Shown here: positions 42,742 through 52,189 of the stretch, one piece after another
How positions within the stretch are numbered: the stretch's first letter is position 1
Layout: each line of letters begins with the position of its first letter
Origin: Azospirillum sp. TSO22-1
GTDB lineage: Bacteria; Pseudomonadota; Alphaproteobacteria; Azospirillales; Azospirillaceae
Assembly (NCBI RefSeq): GCF_003116015.1
Contig: NZ_LGQZ01000015.1
Location: 20,195-84,194 of the forward strand
Reading direction: 5' to 3'
Length of the DNA stretch: 64,000 nucleotides
Notes under the pieces: model-generated
Told to the model about the DNA's origin: nothing
The model's database searches: none
The model's input: the letters and a program-made list of their open reading frames with translations, nothing else
Program-made: the position numbers and the translations under genes

Positions 42742-43380
42742 ATGACACAGCCCTCCTCCCCCGCGGCGCCCGCCGTCCCCGACCGCAAGCGCGTCCTGCA
42801 CGTCGGCTGCGGCCCGCCCAACCCGATGAAGCTCAACCCGGTCTTCCGGAGCGGCGGCTGGGAGGAGGTGCGCCTCGACATCGACCCCGCGGTCTCCCCG
42901 GACATCGTCGCCTCGATCACCGACATGCCGATGATCGCCGACGGCAGCATCGACGCGGTGTGGTCGAGCCACAACCTGGAGCACCTGTACGAGCACGAGG
43001 TGGTCCCGACGCTGCGGGAGTTCCTGCGCGTGCTCAGGCCCGGCGGCTTCTTCCTGGTGACGATGCCGGACCTCCAGGCGGTGGCGGCGGTGATGGCCCA
43101 GGACGACGGCCTCGACCGCACGCTCTACACCGACACCACCGGCACCGTGCCGATCACCCCGCTCGACGTCGTCTACGGGTGGGGCTGGTGGATCGCCCAG
43201 GGACGCACCGCCATGGCGCACCGCACCGGCTTCAGCATGCGCTCCCTCGCCCGCAAGCTGGTCGAGGCCGGCTTCCACCAGGCCCAGGTGATCCGGGGCC
43301 CGGTCTTCTCGCTGTGGGGCATGGCCAGCAAGGGCGTGCCGATCGCCGACACCGGGCTGCTCACCAGGGCGATGGCCTGA
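42742..43380 (+). CDS. SAM-dependent methyltransferase
   Basis: This is a 212-residue class I methyltransferase: RVLHVGCGPPNPMKL as motif I near residues 18-30, VRLDIDPAVSPDIVASITDMPMIADGSIDAVWSSHNLEHLYEHEV as motifs II to IV, and LRPGGFFLVTMPDLQAV as post-II. This pattern resembles small methyltransferases of polysaccharide clusters. It lies between the intrinsic terminator and fcl. Acceptor not assignable. Confidence 0.88.
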   Translation: MTQPSSPAAPAVPDRKRVLHVGCGPPNPMKLNPVFRSGGWEEVRLDIDPAVSPDIVASITDMPMIADGSIDAVWSSHNLEHLYEHEVVPTLREFLRVLRPGGFFLVTMPDLQAVAAVMAQDDGLDRTLYTDTTGTVPITPLDVVYGWGWWIAQGRTAMAHRTGFSMRSLARKLVEAGFHQAQVIRGPVFSLWGMASKGVPIADTGLLTRAMA

Positions 43381-43469
43381 GCTTTTCCCCACCGGAATCG
43401 GCCTGCGGACGGCGGAGCGCCGCCCCGGCGGAGCCTCTGTGCGCCCGCCACCTCCCCGAGAACTGTCAC

Positions 43470-43498
43470 TGGACGACCTTCTGGATTTCGGATTAGAT
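43470..43498 (+). promoter_or_regulatory. Candidate promoter before fcl
   Basis: TGGACG (43470-43475), a 17-base spacer and TTAGAT (43493-43498) lie in a locally AT-richer patch, 32 bases before ATG 43530, with AGGAG at 43515-43519 as ribosome site. The hexamers are only partial matches. Confidence 0.35.
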
Positions 43499-43529
43499 CT
43501 TTGGAGATACAGTCAGGAGCACCTTGCAA

Positions 43530-44504
43530 ATGAGCATGCCGCCCACGGGCCGAGACTTCTCCCTCGCCGGCAAGCGTGTCTGGGTGGCCGGGCACCGCGG
43601 GATGGTCGGCTCCGCCCTCGTCCGCCGCCTGGAGACGGAAGGGTGCGAGATCCTGTCCGCCGGCCGCGAGGAGGTCGACCTGTGCCGCCAGGACGAGGTC
43701 GAGGCGTGGATGGGCGCGCAGCGTCCGCAGGCGGTGTTCATCAGCGCGGCGACGGTGGGCGGCATCTACGCCAACAGCACCCGGCCGGCCGACTTCATCT
43801 ACAACAACATCATGATCGCGGCGAACATCATCCACGGCGCGCACCGCGTGGACGTGGAGAAGCTGCTGTTCCTCGGCTCGTCGTGCATCTACCCGCGCCT
43901 GGCGCCGCAGCCGATGGCCGAGGACGCGCTGCTGACCGGCCCGCTCGAGCCGACCAACGAGTGGTACGCCATCGCCAAGATCGCCGGCATCAAGCTCTGC
44001 CAGGCCTACCGCCGCCAGCACGGCCGCGACTTCATCGCCGCCATGCCGACCAACCTGTACGGCCCCGGCGACAGCTACGACCCGCTGCAGAGCCACGTCC
44101 TGCCGGCGCTGATCCTGAAGCTGCACACGGCCAAGCTGCAGGGCCGCGACAGCGTGGAGATCTGGGGCACCGGCACGGTGCGCCGCGAGTTCCTGCACGT
44201 GGACGACGCGGCCGACGCCTGCGTGTTCCTGATGAAGCGCTACTCCGACGACACCCACGTCAACGTCGGCTACGGCAGCGACCTGACGATCCGCGAGGTG
44301 GCCGAGCAGGTCGCCGAGGTGGTCGGCTTCGAGGGCCGCTTCGTCTACGACCACAGCAAGCCCGACGGCACGCCGCGCAAGCTGATCGATTCCAGCCGCC
44401 TCGCGGGGCTCGGCTGGAGCCCGCGGATCCACCTGCGCGAAGGCATCGCCAACGCCTACGCCTGGTTCCTCGAGCATCGGGCGTCGCAGCTGGAACCGGC
44501 GTGA
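43530..44504 (+). CDS. fcl: GDP-L-fucose synthase
   Basis: This is a 324-residue protein. VWVAGHRGMVGSALVRRL is the characteristic GDP-fucose synthase nucleotide loop, GGIYANSTRPADFIYNNIMIAANIIHGAH and LLFLGSSCIYPRLAPQPM the substrate segment, EWYAIAKIAGIKLCQAYRRQ the YxxxK, and PTNLYGPGDSYDP with EFLHVDDAADACVFLM the rest. It should convert GDP-4-keto-6-deoxymannose to GDP-L-fucose or a related sugar. A bona fide GDP-mannose 4,6-dehydratase is not evident next to it. ATG 43530 has AGGAG ten bases upstream. It overlaps the next gene by four bases. Confidence 0.95.
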   Translation: MSMPPTGRDFSLAGKRVWVAGHRGMVGSALVRRLETEGCEILSAGREEVDLCRQDEVEAWMGAQRPQAVFISAATVGGIYANSTRPADFIYNNIMIAANIIHGAHRVDVEKLLFLGSSCIYPRLAPQPMAEDALLTGPLEPTNEWYAIAKIAGIKLCQAYRRQHGRDFIAAMPTNLYGPGDSYDPLQSHVLPALILKLHTAKLQGRDSVEIWGTGTVRREFLHVDDAADACVFLMKRYSDDTHVNVGYGSDLTIREVAEQVAEVVGFEGRFVYDHSKPDGTPRKLIDSSRLAGLGWSPRIHLREGIANAYAWFLEHRASQLEPA

Positions 44505-45709
44505 CCGCGAGCCGCGCGATCGACGTCCTGCTGGCCGCGGAGTCCCTGCTCACGGTCCGCACCGGGATCGGCAACTACGCCTTCAACCTCTGGTCCGCGC
44601 TGCGCGAGCTGCCGGACATCCGCGGCGTGCGGCTGTTCGCCGGCCTGCGCCGCGTGGGGCCGGAGGCGGTGCTGCGCCCGCCCGAGGCGCCCGCGCAGTG
44701 GACGCCGCCCTCGGCCGGCGCGCTGCGCCACCGGGTGCGCGACCACGCCGCGGCGCAGTGGGCGTTCCGACGGCTGTACGGCGCCCGGCTGGCGCTGCTG
44801 GCGCTGCCGCCGCGCCTCGCCGGGGTGCCGGTCTGCTACCACGAGCCGAACATGATACCGCGGCCCTACGATGGGGTCTGCGTCACCACCTTCCACGACC
44901 TCACCTGGCACCGCCACCCCGAGGCGATGCCGGACGAGCGGCGGCGCTGGATCGACCGGCACCTGGCGCGCAGCCTCGCCCAGGCGCAGCGCATCGTCAC
45001 CGACACCGCCTTCGTGCGCGACGAGGTGGTGGAGGTGCTGGGCGTCGACCCGCGGCGCATCGACGTGGTGCCGCTCGGCGTCTCCCCCGCCTACCGCCCG
45101 CGCGACGCCGGGGAGCTGGCGCCGCTGCTGGCGCGGCGCGACCTCGGCGTGCGCGGCTACCTGCTGACGGTCGGGACGGTGGAGCCGCGCAAGAACCTGC
45201 GCCGCCTGCTGCGCGCCTACACGCGGCTGCCGCAGGCGCTGACCGAGCGCTTCCCGCTGGTGCTCACCGGCGCCTCCGGCTGGGACAACGAGGGGGAACT
45301 GGCCGACCTGTCGGCGCTGGAGCGCGCCGGCCGCATCCGCTATCTCGGCTACACCGGCGCCGACGAGCTGGCGGCGCTCTACGCCGGCGCGCGCGGCTTC
45401 GTCTTCCCCAGCCTGTACGAGGGCTTCGGCCTGCCGGTCCTGGAGGCGATGGCGAGCGGCACGCCGGTGGTCTGCTCCAACTCGCCGTCGCTGGCCGAGG
45501 TGCTGGGCGGGCACGGCTACGCGGTGGATCCGCTGGACGAGGCGGACATCGCCGCCGGCTTGCGCGCGGTGCTGGAGGACGACGCCCGGAACCGCCGCTT
45601 CGTCGAAGCCGGGCTGGAGCACGCCGCCGGCTTCACCTGGCGGCGCTGCGCGGAGCGGACGGCGGCGGTCTACCGCCGGGCGCTCGGGTTCCAACCTTGC
45701 AAGCTCTAG
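44501..45709 (+). CDS. Glycosyltransferase, GT4 family (mannosyltransferase-like)
   Basis: This is 402 residues from GTG 44501, overlapping the fcl stop (GTGA). Key segments are LLAAESLLTVRTGIGNYAFNLW, VCVTTFHDLTWHRHPEAMPDERRRWI, RIVTDTAFVRDEVVEVLGVDPRRIDVVPLGVS, YLLTVGTVEPRKNLRRLLRAY and FVFPSLYEGFGLPVLEAMASGTPVVCSN (E-x7-E). This is a very typical bacterial GT4. Coupling to fcl suggests it may act near fucose addition, though that is only contextual. Confidence 0.92.
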   Translation: MTASRAIDVLLAAESLLTVRTGIGNYAFNLWSALRELPDIRGVRLFAGLRRVGPEAVLRPPEAPAQWTPPSAGALRHRVRDHAAAQWAFRRLYGARLALLALPPRLAGVPVCYHEPNMIPRPYDGVCVTTFHDLTWHRHPEAMPDERRRWIDRHLARSLAQAQRIVTDTAFVRDEVVEVLGVDPRRIDVVPLGVSPAYRPRDAGELAPLLARRDLGVRGYLLTVGTVEPRKNLRRLLRAYTRLPQALTERFPLVLTGASGWDNEGELADLSALERAGRIRYLGYTGADELAALYAGARGFVFPSLYEGFGLPVLEAMASGTPVVCSNSPSLAEVLGGHGYAVDPLDEADIAAGLRAVLEDDARNRRFVEAGLEHAAGFTWRRCAERTAAVYRRALGFQPCKL

Positions 45710-45731
45710 ATTGCGGTGCAATAAGAATCCC

Positions 45732-47972
45732 ATGCCCCATGACAGCGAACTCCTGGCAGAAGGCTTGGCCGGAACGGCCGAACCAATGCCGACCCATGCA
45801 AAAGCCCTTTGGCTCCGGGAGGCGGTGGACCGCGACCACACCGGCCGCTCTCGGGACGCCGTGGCGCTCTGTCGCCATCTGCTGGCTATCGATCCGGAAT
45901 GGGCCGAGGTCTACCATCTGACCGGCGTGATCGAGGGGCGGAGCGACGCCGACCGGGGCCTTGACTGGATGGTGCGGGCTCTGACGGTCAACCCCGACCT
46001 TCCGGATGTTACGAGGGACGCTTCGGGCCTCATCCTCAGCACTCGCCGGGAATTCCTGGACATTGCGTCAGCCCGTCGCCTCGCCGTTCGCCCTCGGCGG
46101 GACAGGATGACACGCTCCGCCCCGTCCCGCACTCTGTACCTGGGAATCAAGCCGTTTGGGCACGATGGAGCGCTCGCTGCCATCGATCCGGAACGACGCG
46201 AGGTCTTCGCCATCGCCGGAGAACGGCTAACACGTTACAAGCACGACGATCTGCCGCCGCTGGAATGCCTATCCAGCCTGATGGACAGCTGGGGGATCGA
46301 CGCAGCGGGCATCGACGCCGTCCATCTCGGAAATTCCTTCCTGCGCAATATGTTCTCGCAGCTCGACCTGAAGCGTTTCGAAGGGAAGCCGCTGCTCCGG
46401 TGGGCGCTGAACGCCCGCTACCACGGCGAGTACGGCCCCCGCTCCAAGGCCCTCTCCGCCCTCCCGGAAGGGCAGAGCCTGCGCTTTTTTTTGTCGTCCT
46501 CCTACGGAAGGCAGTTCCTCGCCCGAACCGGTGCAGAGATTCGGCAAGAGCCGCACGACTACTTCGCCGACAAGGTTCGCCTGACCTTTCCAACGGCCCG
46601 GCTGCACACGCGCGACTACGACCATCAGTTCTGCCACGCGGTGTCGTCCTACTTTTCCTCGGACATGGATGGCGGTCTTGCCGTCACTATGGACGGGTTC
46701 GGAAACAACTTCGTCTACTCGCGCGCCTACCATGTCGGGCCGGATGGGTTTACCGAGATCTCGGCATCCTCCATGAGCGCATACTACGTCAACTTGGGCG
46801 ACGGCGTGTGGCCGCAGTACATCGCGCCTTCCATTGGCGGAATCTACTCCTGGTTCACGGAGCGTCTCGGCTTCACTCCGAACAGCGACGAAGGCAAGGC
46901 CGAGGCTCTCGCGGCGTTCGGCCGGCCGGTGGAGCCGCTCTTCCGGCGCATGATGGAGGCGGTGGTCATCGACCGCAGCAGCCATGCTATGGTGATGGAC
47001 GAGGCGGCAGTCTTCGCGGTGCTGCGCGAGGTCGGCTCCGGAGATCCGCTGGCGCACTGGAGCCGCGAGGATCTCGCCGCGACCGTGCAGCACTTCTGTG
47101 AGGAAACCGTGCTGGCCTATCTCCGCCACCTCATCGAGGTGACCGGCGAACGGCGGCTGATGTTGAGCGGCGGCGTCTTTGCGAACGTCATCCTCAACCT
47201 GCGCATCTTCGAGGAGTTGAGCGAGACGATTCACATCACGCCAGCAATGGCCGACGACGGCACCGCCATGGGGGCGGCCTGCCTCGCGCTGCTCGACGCT
47301 GGCCACAATCTGGCCGATTTGGCGTGGCTCAAGGAAAAGCGGATGCCCTACTTCGGCACCGTCTGCCAGCCGGAGGAAATCGCCCAAGCCCTCGCCGCTT
47401 TTGCCGACCGGGTCCGCTGGCAAGCGCTCGGCGACGCTTGGCCGGAAGCGGCCGCCGAGCGCCTCGCCGCCGGCGAGGTCGGCGCCATCGTCCAGGGGCG
47501 CATGGAATGGGGGCCGCGTGCGCTCGGCAACCGTTCGATCCTCGCCGATCCGCGCCCGGAAGGGGTCCGCGACCGTCTCAACCGTGAGATCAAGCACCGC
47601 CCCTCCTTTCAGCCATTCTGCCCCTCGATCCTCATCGAGGAAAAGGACCGACTGTTCGAGCGGGCCTACGACAACCGTCACATGACCTGCGCCTTCCGTC
47701 TGCGGCCGGAACACCACCGGCACCTCCCCGGAGCAGCGCATGTCGACGGAACGGCGCGCGCCCAGTTCGTTGCCGAGGACGACAACCCGGCCTATTGGCG
47801 CCTCCTGAAGCGCATGAAAGAGTTGACCGGCTTCGGCGTGGTGCTGAACACGTCCTTCAACCGGCATGGCCGCACCATTGTCGAAACCGCCGAGGATGCG
47901 CTTACGGATTTCCTCGACACCGACCTCGACTTCCTGTGCCTGGAAGGGACGCTGGTCACGAGGGTGAGGTAA
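45732..47972 (+). CDS. Carbamoyltransferase (NodU/CmcH family) with N-terminal TPR segment
   Basis: This is a 746-residue protein. Residues about 15-100 form two to three TPR-like helices pairs (GRSRDAVALCRHLLAIDPEWAEVYHLTGVIEG). The carbamoyltransferase body starts near 130 (LYLGIKPFGHDGALAAID), continues with YDHQFCHAVSSYFSSDMDGGLAVTMDGFGN and LMLSGGVFANVILNLRIFEEL, and ends with MEWGPRALGNRSILADPR and FGVVLNTSFNRHGRTIVETAEDAL. These enzymes carbamoylate sugar hydroxyls through carbamoyl-adenylate. Composition is distinctly less GC-rich (24 A/T in the 60 bases from 46681, against 14 from 44941), suggesting separate acquisition. ATG 45732 is preferred over an upstream TTG. Confidence 0.92.
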   Translation: MPHDSELLAEGLAGTAEPMPTHAKALWLREAVDRDHTGRSRDAVALCRHLLAIDPEWAEVYHLTGVIEGRSDADRGLDWMVRALTVNPDLPDVTRDASGLILSTRREFLDIASARRLAVRPRRDRMTRSAPSRTLYLGIKPFGHDGALAAIDPERREVFAIAGERLTRYKHDDLPPLECLSSLMDSWGIDAAGIDAVHLGNSFLRNMFSQLDLKRFEGKPLLRWALNARYHGEYGPRSKALSALPEGQSLRFFLSSSYGRQFLARTGAEIRQEPHDYFADKVRLTFPTARLHTRDYDHQFCHAVSSYFSSDMDGGLAVTMDGFGNNFVYSRAYHVGPDGFTEISASSMSAYYVNLGDGVWPQYIAPSIGGIYSWFTERLGFTPNSDEGKAEALAAFGRPVEPLFRRMMEAVVIDRSSHAMVMDEAAVFAVLREVGSGDPLAHWSREDLAATVQHFCEETVLAYLRHLIEVTGERRLMLSGGVFANVILNLRIFEELSETIHITPAMADDGTAMGAACLALLDAGHNLADLAWLKEKRMPYFGTVCQPEEIAQALAAFADRVRWQALGDAWPEAAAERLAAGEVGAIVQGRMEWGPRALGNRSILADPRPEGVRDRLNREIKHRPSFQPFCPSILIEEKDRLFERAYDNRHMTCAFRLRPEHHRHLPGAAHVDGTARAQFVAEDDNPAYWRLLKRMKELTGFGVVLNTSFNRHGRTIVETAEDALTDFLDTDLDFLCLEGTLVTRVR

Positions 47973-48137
47973 AGCCTTTTCTGGCCGTTTTGAAAGACGG
48001 ATGATGCGTCCGAGACCGCTGCAATTGCCCTTGCTCCTTTCCATCCCCCCGTCGCTCCCCGCGTGCCGGGGAAAGCGCGGTCGCTCCCCCGATCCGCGCA
48101 CGGGAGGAGGCGCGGGCCCTATCGACATTTCGCTGCG

Positions 48138-49391
48138 ATGAGCGCGCGGGAACCTGGCGCCGTGCTGTATCGCACGGCCCATCGGCTGTGGGGCCTGCTG
48201 CCCCGTGACCGGCGCCAAGCGCTGTTCTACGCGCTGACCGGCGCGGTGGCGCCGCGCCCCGACCGCGCGCCGGCGGGCGGCGCCCCAGTGACGGTGGCCG
48301 GGCTGCTGTCCACCACCACCGGTCTAGGGGAGGCGGCGCGGCTGTGCCTCGGCGCGCTGACGTCGCTCGGCCTGCCGACGCGCAGCATCGACCTGTCGGC
48401 CGCCTTCGACCAGGCGGACATGCCGGGCGGCGCCCCGGTGACGGCGCCGCCGCCGTCCGACGGCGAAGGCGGCACCCTGGTCGTGCACATCAACAGCCCA
48501 TATCTGCCCTTCGCGCTCTGGCACATCGGCCGGCAGCGGGTGCGCGGCCGGCGGGTGGTCGGCTACTGGGCGTGGGAGCTGCCGGGGGTGCCGGCGAGCT
48601 GGCAGCGCGGCCTGCCCTTCGTGCACGAGATCTGGGCGCTCAGCCGCTTCACCGCCGACGCCATTGCCCCCATCGCCACGCAGCCGGTGCGCGTAGTGCC
48701 GCTGCCGCTGGCGCCGCCGCGCCCGGCCGCCGTCGATCGCGCCGGTTTCGGCCTGCCCGACGACGCCTTCGTGGTGATGGCGTTCTTCCACATGGGGTCG
48801 AGCTTCAACCGCAAGAACCCGCTGGCCGCGGTGCGGGCGTTCCGCGCCGCTTTCGGCGACGACCCGCGCGCCGTGCTGGTGCTGAAGGTGGTCGACGCCG
48901 CCGTGGCGCCGTGGGCGCGCCGCCGGTTGGAGGAGGCGGTGGCGGGCGCCGGCAACATCCGGGTGGTCGAGCAGCGGCTGACCGGCGGCGAGGTGACGGC
49001 GCTGCTGGCCTGCGCCGACGTGGTGCTGTCGCTGCACCGGGCGGAGGGGTTCGGTCTGGTGCCGGCGCAGGGCATGCAGCTCGGCCGCGCCGTGGTCGCC
49101 ACCGGCTGGTCGGGCAACCTCGACTTCATGGACGCGGACACCTCGGTCCTGGTCGGTTACAGAATGGTGCCGGTGGACGACCCGCAGGGCACCTACGACG
49201 TCGCCGGGCAAATGTGGGCCGATCCGGACGTCGAGGAAGCCGCGGCGGCGCTGAAGGCGCTGCGCGACGATCCGGAGCGCCGCCGCGCCCTGGGCGCGCG
49301 GGCGGCCCGCAAGGCCGAGACGGTGTTCGGCCTGGACGCCTACCGCAAGGCCATCGAGACCGGCTGCGGGGCGGCGTTCTTCAGCGGCTGA
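48138..49391 (+). CDS. Glycosyltransferase, GT4-like
   Basis: This is a 417-residue protein. VTVAGLLSTTTGLGEAARLCLGAL and VVGYWAWELPGVPASWQRGLPFVHEIWALSRFTADAI form the N-terminal domain. FVVMAFFHMGSSFNRKNPLAAVRAF, VVEQRLTGGEVTALLACADVVLSLHRAEGFGLVPAQGMQLGRAVVATGWSGNLDFM form the donor domain. The E-x7-E motif appears as E-x-FGLVPAQGM, so the second Glu is replaced. Upstream lie 165 bases that return to high GC after the carbamoyltransferase gene. ATG 48138 is chosen for the best domain fit. Confidence 0.87.
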   Translation: MSAREPGAVLYRTAHRLWGLLPRDRRQALFYALTGAVAPRPDRAPAGGAPVTVAGLLSTTTGLGEAARLCLGALTSLGLPTRSIDLSAAFDQADMPGGAPVTAPPPSDGEGGTLVVHINSPYLPFALWHIGRQRVRGRRVVGYWAWELPGVPASWQRGLPFVHEIWALSRFTADAIAPIATQPVRVVPLPLAPPRPAAVDRAGFGLPDDAFVVMAFFHMGSSFNRKNPLAAVRAFRAAFGDDPRAVLVLKVVDAAVAPWARRRLEEAVAGAGNIRVVEQRLTGGEVTALLACADVVLSLHRAEGFGLVPAQGMQLGRAVVATGWSGNLDFMDADTSVLVGYRMVPVDDPQGTYDVAGQMWADPDVEEAAAALKALRDDPERRRALGARAARKAETVFGLDAYRKAIETGCGAAFFSG

Positions 49392-49476
49392 GCGCGGCCC
49401 GCGATGAGCCCAAGAGGGTTTCATCGTCCGGAGGAATGCGCTATTCAAGGCTCCTTGTTGCCGATGGAGTGTGGTC

Positions 49477-49773
49477 ATGGCGGAAGGTACGGTTGACTAC
49501 TACGCGATGGTGGAAGAGGCTTGGCAGCTCAGCGACGCCGCGCGCGACTACGTGAAGAACGCCGGCCGCGACGTCGTCAACGAAGAGCTGTGGGAGAAAG
49601 TCTTCGCCCCGTCGCCACTGATCGACCTGGAGCGCACCCGCGCCGAAGGCGGGCAGCCGCTGCAGAAGATCTTCTTCAAGAACCCCTACGGCCTGCAGTA
49701 CCGGGCCGACCACAAGGACTGGATCCCCTTCCGCCACGGCGCGCTCGACCCGGCCTACCTACAGGTGGTCTGA
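49477..49773 (+). CDS. Small hypothetical protein
   Basis: This is 98 residues, unrecognised. It is acidic in the first half (MAEGTVDYYAMVEEAWQLSDAARDYVKNAG) and aromatic/basic in the second (KIFFKNPYGLQYRADHKDWIPFRHG). It has no signal peptide, membrane span or known motif. It lies between a GT4 and an OGT-type gene and has its own GATGGAG-like ribosome site. A GTG at 49471 could add two residues. It is probably real because codon use matches the neighbours and the frame fills the gap. Confidence 0.7.
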   Translation: MAEGTVDYYAMVEEAWQLSDAARDYVKNAGRDVVNEELWEKVFAPSPLIDLERTRAEGGQPLQKIFFKNPYGLQYRADHKDWIPFRHGALDPAYLQVV

Positions 49774-49846
49774 CCCGTCCGGGCGGGCGGCGCATGGCCG
49801 GTCGGCCGCTCCGGCGGCACCCGTTGCGCGGCCGCCGCACAGAGCC

Positions 49847-52189
49847 ATGACCGCCACGCCCATGCCGACCGCCCCGGACCTTTACGCCCTGGCCTTCCAG
49901 CGCCATATCGGCGGCCAGTTCGACGCCGCGGAAGCCCTCTACCGCCGGGTCCTGTCGGACGCGCCCGACCATGCCGACGCGCACCATCTGCTGGGGGTCC
50001 TCGCCTACCAGCGCGGCCGCACCACCGATGCCTGCCGGTGGATCGGCCGGGCGGTCGGCCTCAATGATCGCGATCCGAACTACCACCAGAACCTGGCCCT
50101 CGCGCTCCGCGCCCTCGGGCGCTGGCACGAGGCGGCCCTGTGCTACGGCCGGATCCTGGCGCTCGAACCGGGCCGGGTCGATGCCTACGCGGGCCTCGGC
50201 GCCGTGCACGCCGCCGCCGGCGCGATGGATCAGGCGCTCGCCTGCTGGCAAGCCGGCCTCGGCATCGACCCGGCACACGAGGGGGCGCTGCTCGCCCTGG
50301 TCGCCCGGCTGCACGCGACCGGCCGGCTCCCGGAAGCTGCCGACCGGCTGCGGGCCGGGCTGCGTTGCGCCCCGGACAAGGCCGTCTTCCTGAACAACCT
50401 GGGGGTCATCCTGCGCCAGATGGAGCGGCTCGGCGAGGCCGAGGCCGTCTACCACAGGCTTCTGGCGCAGGAGCCATCCCACGCTTCGGCCCTCTATGGT
50501 CTGGCTGACGCCCGGCTGCGCCGGGGACTGGCCGACACGGCGCGGACCGGCTTCCTGCGCGCGCTGGCGAGCGCGCCGCTGATGCCGGAAGCGCGTGACG
50601 GACTGGCGCGGGCCCATGAGAGCGGGCTGCGCTACGAGGAGGCCGCCACCTGCTTCACCGGGCTCCTGGCGCTGACCCCGCAGGACCCGCGGGTCTGGTA
50701 CAACCTCGGCACCACCCTGGAGAACCTCGGCCGCACCCCGGCGGCGGTGGCGTGCTTCGACCGCGCACTCCGTCTCGACCGGTCACACGCGCTGGCCTGG
50801 TCCAAGATCGGCCACAAGCTGGGGCTGTGCGACTGGCGCGACTACGACGAGAACGCCGCCGACATCCTGCGCCACATCCGCGAGGGCGGCGGCCACCTGC
50901 CGCAGATCCCGCTGGTCTACCTGCCCTCGACTCCGGCCGACCAGCTGCTGTCGGCGCGCCGACTGATCGAGAGGGTCGAGCTGCCCAAAGTGGCCGGGCT
51001 GCGCGAGCAGACGCGCTTCGCCTTCTCCCGCGCGCCGCGCGACAGGCTGCGGATCGGCTACGTCTCCGGCGACTTCCGCGAGCACGCCGTGGCCTTCCTG
51101 ATCGTCGAGCTGCTGGAGCTGCACGACCGCGGACGGTTCGAGGTGATCGGCTATTCGAACGGCCCGCAACGGGACCAGCCGATGCGCCGCCGTCTGGAGG
51201 CGGCGGTCGACCGCATGGTCGAGGTCCGCGACCTGCCGCCGCTGGACGCCGCGGCGCGCATCCACGAGGACGGGGTGGACGTCCTGATCGACCTGTCCGG
51301 GCACACCCTGCACGCCCGCCTCGACGTCTTCGCCCTGCGTCCGGCGCCGGTGCAGGTCACGTGGCTGGGCTATCCCGGCACCACCGGGGCCGATTTCATG
51401 GACGCCATCTTGGTCGATCCCATCGTCGTGCCGCCCGACCAGCAGCCCTTCTACAGCGAGCGCCTCGTCCATCTGCCCGACTGCTACCAGCCGAACGACC
51501 GCAAGCGCCCGGTCGCCGCCGGGACGCCGACCCGCGCCGACTGCGGACTGCCCGAGGAGGGCGTCGTCTTCTGCAGCTTCAACCACGCCCCGAAGATCAC
51601 GCCGGCGGTCTTTTCGGCCTGGATGCGGATCCTCGCGGCGGTGCCGGGCAGCGTGCTGTGGCTGCTGATGCCCGACGCGCTGGCGCAGGACAACCTGCGG
51701 CGCGAGGCGGCCCGGCGCGGCATCGACCCGGCCCGGGTGGTGTTCGCGCCGCGCTGGTCGCTGCCGCACCACCTGACCCGCTTCCGGGTCGCCGACCTGT
51801 TCCTCGATACCTTCCCCTACAACGCGCACACCACGGCCAGCGACAGCCTGTGGGTCGGCTGCCCGCTGCTGACGCTGATGGGGGAGACCTTCCCGTCGCG
51901 CGTCGCCGCCAGCCTGCTGACCAACGCCGGCGTGCCCGAGCTGATCACCCGTTCCCAGGCAGAGTACGAGGCCCGCGCGGTGGAACTGGCGCAGCGGCCT
52001 GACCTGCTGCGCGCCTACCGCCGCCGGCTGGAGGCGAACCGCGACACTTGCCCGCTGTTCGACACCCCGCGCATGGCCCGCAGCGTCGAGGCCGCCTACG
52101 AGCGCCTGTGGGCCGACTGGAGCGCCGGCCGCCTGCAAGCCAACACCACCCCCCTGGAGAGGAACCTCGCTCATCATGATGTCGCCTGA
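49847..52189 (+). CDS. TPR/OGT-type glycosyltransferase (GT41-like), paralogue of the 5601 gene
   Basis: This is a 780-residue protein. TPRs cover about 10-330. The catalytic part has LRIGYVSGDFREHAVAFLIVELLELHDR (pocket His kept), VLIDLSGHTLHARLDVFALRPAPVQVTWLGYPGTTG, VFCSFNHAPKITP with the UDP-binding Lys, and YNAHTTASDSLWVGCPLLTLMGETFPSRVAASLLTNAG. The C-terminal half parallels the protein at 5601 almost residue for residue, and blocks of 47 and 48 bases are identical at DNA level (51416-51462 and 51473-51520). The last 14 bases overlap the following methyltransferase gene. Confidence 0.92.
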   Translation: MTATPMPTAPDLYALAFQRHIGGQFDAAEALYRRVLSDAPDHADAHHLLGVLAYQRGRTTDACRWIGRAVGLNDRDPNYHQNLALALRALGRWHEAALCYGRILALEPGRVDAYAGLGAVHAAAGAMDQALACWQAGLGIDPAHEGALLALVARLHATGRLPEAADRLRAGLRCAPDKAVFLNNLGVILRQMERLGEAEAVYHRLLAQEPSHASALYGLADARLRRGLADTARTGFLRALASAPLMPEARDGLARAHESGLRYEEAATCFTGLLALTPQDPRVWYNLGTTLENLGRTPAAVACFDRALRLDRSHALAWSKIGHKLGLCDWRDYDENAADILRHIREGGGHLPQIPLVYLPSTPADQLLSARRLIERVELPKVAGLREQTRFAFSRAPRDRLRIGYVSGDFREHAVAFLIVELLELHDRGRFEVIGYSNGPQRDQPMRRRLEAAVDRMVEVRDLPPLDAAARIHEDGVDVLIDLSGHTLHARLDVFALRPAPVQVTWLGYPGTTGADFMDAILVDPIVVPPDQQPFYSERLVHLPDCYQPNDRKRPVAAGTPTRADCGLPEEGVVFCSFNHAPKITPAVFSAWMRILAAVPGSVLWLLMPDALAQDNLRREAARRGIDPARVVFAPRWSLPHHLTRFRVADLFLDTFPYNAHTTASDSLWVGCPLLTLMGETFPSRVAASLLTNAGVPELITRSQAEYEARAVELAQRPDLLRAYRRRLEANRDTCPLFDTPRMARSVEAAYERLWADWSAGRLQANTTPLERNLAHHDVA

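Noticed and set aside
46490..46500. Run of T at about 46488-46494 inside the carbamoyltransferase gene as a phase-variable tract or frameshift
   Set aside because: The frame continues without interruption through conserved carbamoyltransferase motifs on both sides, and the run is too short to infer variation from one sequence.
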